A stretch of 64,000 nt of DNA from JARLGU01 sp036504535 (GTDB taxonomy: Bacteria; Armatimonadota; Armatimonadia; Armatimonadales; Capsulimonadaceae): NCBI GenBank assembly GCA_036504535.1, contig DASXUY010000037.1, positions 186,001 through 250,000 on the forward strand, read 5' to 3'. The stretch's first letter is position 1, and each line of letters starts with the position of its first letter. Positions 62,688 through 64,000 of the stretch are shown here, one piece after another. A model generated the notes under the pieces. It searched no databases. It was not told the DNA's origin and worked only from the letters and a program-made list of their open reading frames with translations. The position numbers were made by a program, and so were the translations under genes.

Positions 62688-63986
62688 CTACTTGTGGTGC
62701 GCGGGATCCGTCACCGCAGGGTTCACGGGTTTGTCCGTGCCAGCGAGAGGTAGCCCAACACGCCCGGCTTGGGCGGCATTGACCGTGCCCTTGCGGTCGA
62801 GTTTCCCCCAGCCGACCAGCGAACCCCGTAATGCCGAGAAGATCGATTTCACCACAACATAGTACATCAGTTGCCGATAGACGAACCGCTGAAGCAGCAG
62901 CCAGCCGAGAAGTGTCTTGTCCTCGTTGTCCAGGTCGAACGCGATCCACGCGCCTATCAGGTCCACAGCTGAGAAGAGACCCCAGTAGGCAATCACGTTC
63001 ATCAATGCCGAATGCCCCAACGCTGGAGCGACAAACCAGCCGTAAAGGAATGTCCACAAAATGCTGACATCTACAATCGGCGCCATCACTTGGAAGCCGA
63101 TTTGGTAGATCCAGAGTGACGGCAGAGCCACGATTCCAAATGCGCCATATCTCGGATTGAACATCGCCGTTCGATGCTTCCACAAGCATTGCAGAGTGCC
63201 GAACGCCCACCGATATCGCTGCTTCGCGAGGTCGCGTAGCGTGTCCGGTGCCTCAGTGAATGCCAGGGCGCTGTTGTCGGTGACTATCTTGTATCCCAGA
63301 CGACGCACCTTGAACGTCAGGTCTGTGTCCTCGGCAAGCGTCTCGCTGGAATAGAGGCCAGCGAGGATGACCGCATCCTTGCGCCACGCGCCCACGGCGC
63401 CCGGCACAACCGTAATGCAGTTGAGCAAGTCGAACGCGCGCCTATCGAAGTTCTGGCTCGTGATATACTCCACTGCCTGCCAGATCGTCAGCGGGTTGTT
63501 CCGGTTGCCTACCTTCACGTTCCCCGAAACGGCGCCGATTCGGCTATCCCCAAAGTGGCGAACCAGGTTCGAAACCGTATCCGGTGCGAAAACGGTGTCG
63601 GCATCGAGTGCCACAACGATTTCCCCGCGGCACTCCTTAATGCCTACGTTCAGTGCCGACGCTTTACCGCCATTCTCCTTGCGAATCACCTTGACCTTCG
63701 GATTATCGCCGAACCTGGCCGCGACAACCCCAGCGGTGTCATCCTTTGAGCCGTCATCGACAACCATGATGTCAAGATCGGGATAGTCACTCGCCAGCAG
63801 CGTATCGATAGTCTTGTTGATTACCTTGGCTTCGTTGTACGCGGCGATAATCACCGTAACCGGCGGCGCAAACCCAGGACGGAAGTCGCGTGCGGCTTCC
63901 CGCTTCGACTGGCGCACTGCGAGGAACCCGAGGAAAAGCACGCGTCCGATACCAAGCAGGATCGCCCCTATAAACAGCGCGTTCAT
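62688..63986 (-). CDS. Processive GT2 glycosyltransferase (N-terminus may extend past window)
   Basis: 432 residues visible. An N-terminal TM (LFIGAILLGIGRVLFLGFLA) precedes a GT2 domain: VTVIIAAYNEAKV, VVDDGSKDDTA, ALDADTVF (DxD), LAEDTDLTF (acceptor-side ED) and the QRYRWAFG processive motif, then four TM helices. It resembles PgaC/hyaluronan/cellulose-synthase-type enzymes that polymerise and export a polysaccharide. ATG 63986 has a weak purine stretch upstream, but the frame stays open to the right edge. Relatives often carry an N-terminal deacetylase or hydrolase domain, so the gene may be longer. Confidence 0.88.
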   Translation of the reverse strand: MNALFIGAILLGIGRVLFLGFLAVRQSKREAARDFRPGFAPPVTVIIAAYNEAKVINKTIDTLLASDYPDLDIMVVDDGSKDDTAGVVAARFGDNPKVKVIRKENGGKASALNVGIKECRGEIVVALDADTVFAPDTVSNLVRHFGDSRIGAVSGNVKVGNRNNPLTIWQAVEYITSQNFDRRAFDLLNCITVVPGAVGAWRKDAVILAGLYSSETLAEDTDLTFKVRRLGYKIVTDNSALAFTEAPDTLRDLAKQRYRWAFGTLQCLWKHRTAMFNPRYGAFGIVALPSLWIYQIGFQVMAPIVDVSILWTFLYGWFVAPALGHSALMNVIAYWGLFSAVDLIGAWIAFDLDNEDKTLLGWLLLQRFVYRQLMYYVVVKSIFSALRGSLVGWGKLDRKGTVNAAQAGRVGLPLAGTDKPVNPAVTDPAHHK

Positions 63987-64000
63987 TAGCTTTCCCGACC

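Overview
The window looks like about 64 kb of chromosome from a GC-rich, Gram-negative-type heterotrophic bacterium, most plausibly of the phylum Armatimonadota (Capsulimonas-like). The main clue is four prepilin-like secreted proteins with the N-terminus FTLIELLVVIAIIAILAAIL, then FPVFA(T/Q)AR(E/D)KAR, and an H-x9-D(G) motif near the C-terminus. They sit beside LacI-type regulators and secreted carbohydrate-active enzymes. The assignment is inferred from protein style, not from a marker gene.

Layout. (1) 1-5.2 kb: a sugar-utilisation module on the minus strand, made of a LacI regulator, a prepilin-like protein, a LamG-like protein and a GH2 glycosidase cut by the left edge. (2) 5.5-12.4 kb: a chemoreceptor, a repeat-rich 0.5 kb gap, recF, a cold-shock gene, a small operon of unknown genes, a small DUF5678-like gene and rpsU. 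(3) 12.5-15.1 kb: a restriction-modification pair resembling XamI. (4) 15.2-18 kb: an anchored repeat protein and zwf. (5) 18.1-22.2 kb: a second LacI / prepilin / GH16 module. (6) 22.4-29.3 kb: an epimerase-like SDR, a Fic protein, an FmdB zinc ribbon, murQ and a YfhO-like membrane protein. (7) 29.3-35.5 kb: a four-gene operon of unknown function with three tandem paralogues. (8) 35.5-36.3 kb: a gene-poor stretch with a series of hairpins and a perfect consensus promoter. (9) 36.3-42.8 kb: a hybrid histidine kinase, a DPM-type glycosyltransferase, a possible 0.4 kb RNA, an HNH nuclease and an acyltransferase. (10) 43.1-51.9 kb: a third, six-gene LacI operon with two prepilin-like proteins, a GH-A glycosidase, an esterase and an (alpha/alpha)-type enzyme. 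(11) 52-56.4 kb: ispH and a molybdenum-cofactor operon (moaA, moaC, mogA, moeA). (12) 56.5-64 kb: a cytidylate-kinase-like protein, a DUF4142 protein, a very large membrane protein, a TIM-barrel enzyme and a processive GT2 glycosyltransferase.

The most striking theme is that three unrelated LacI/prepilin/CAZyme modules share one design. Each LacI gene has a sigma70-like promoter with a palindromic operator just downstream of, or close to, the -10 box. In modules 1 and 2 the same palindrome recurs in front of the prepilin-like gene. In module 3 everything appears to lie in one operon behind a single strong promoter. Each palindrome differs, so each regulator probably controls its own module. 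This suggests that the prepilin-like proteins belong to the sugar-responsive secretion or capture apparatus of each polysaccharide system.

I saw no tRNA, rRNA, CRISPR array or intact insertion sequence. Two possible structured RNAs, a 33-codon small ORF and several palindromic repeats are reported as candidates only.
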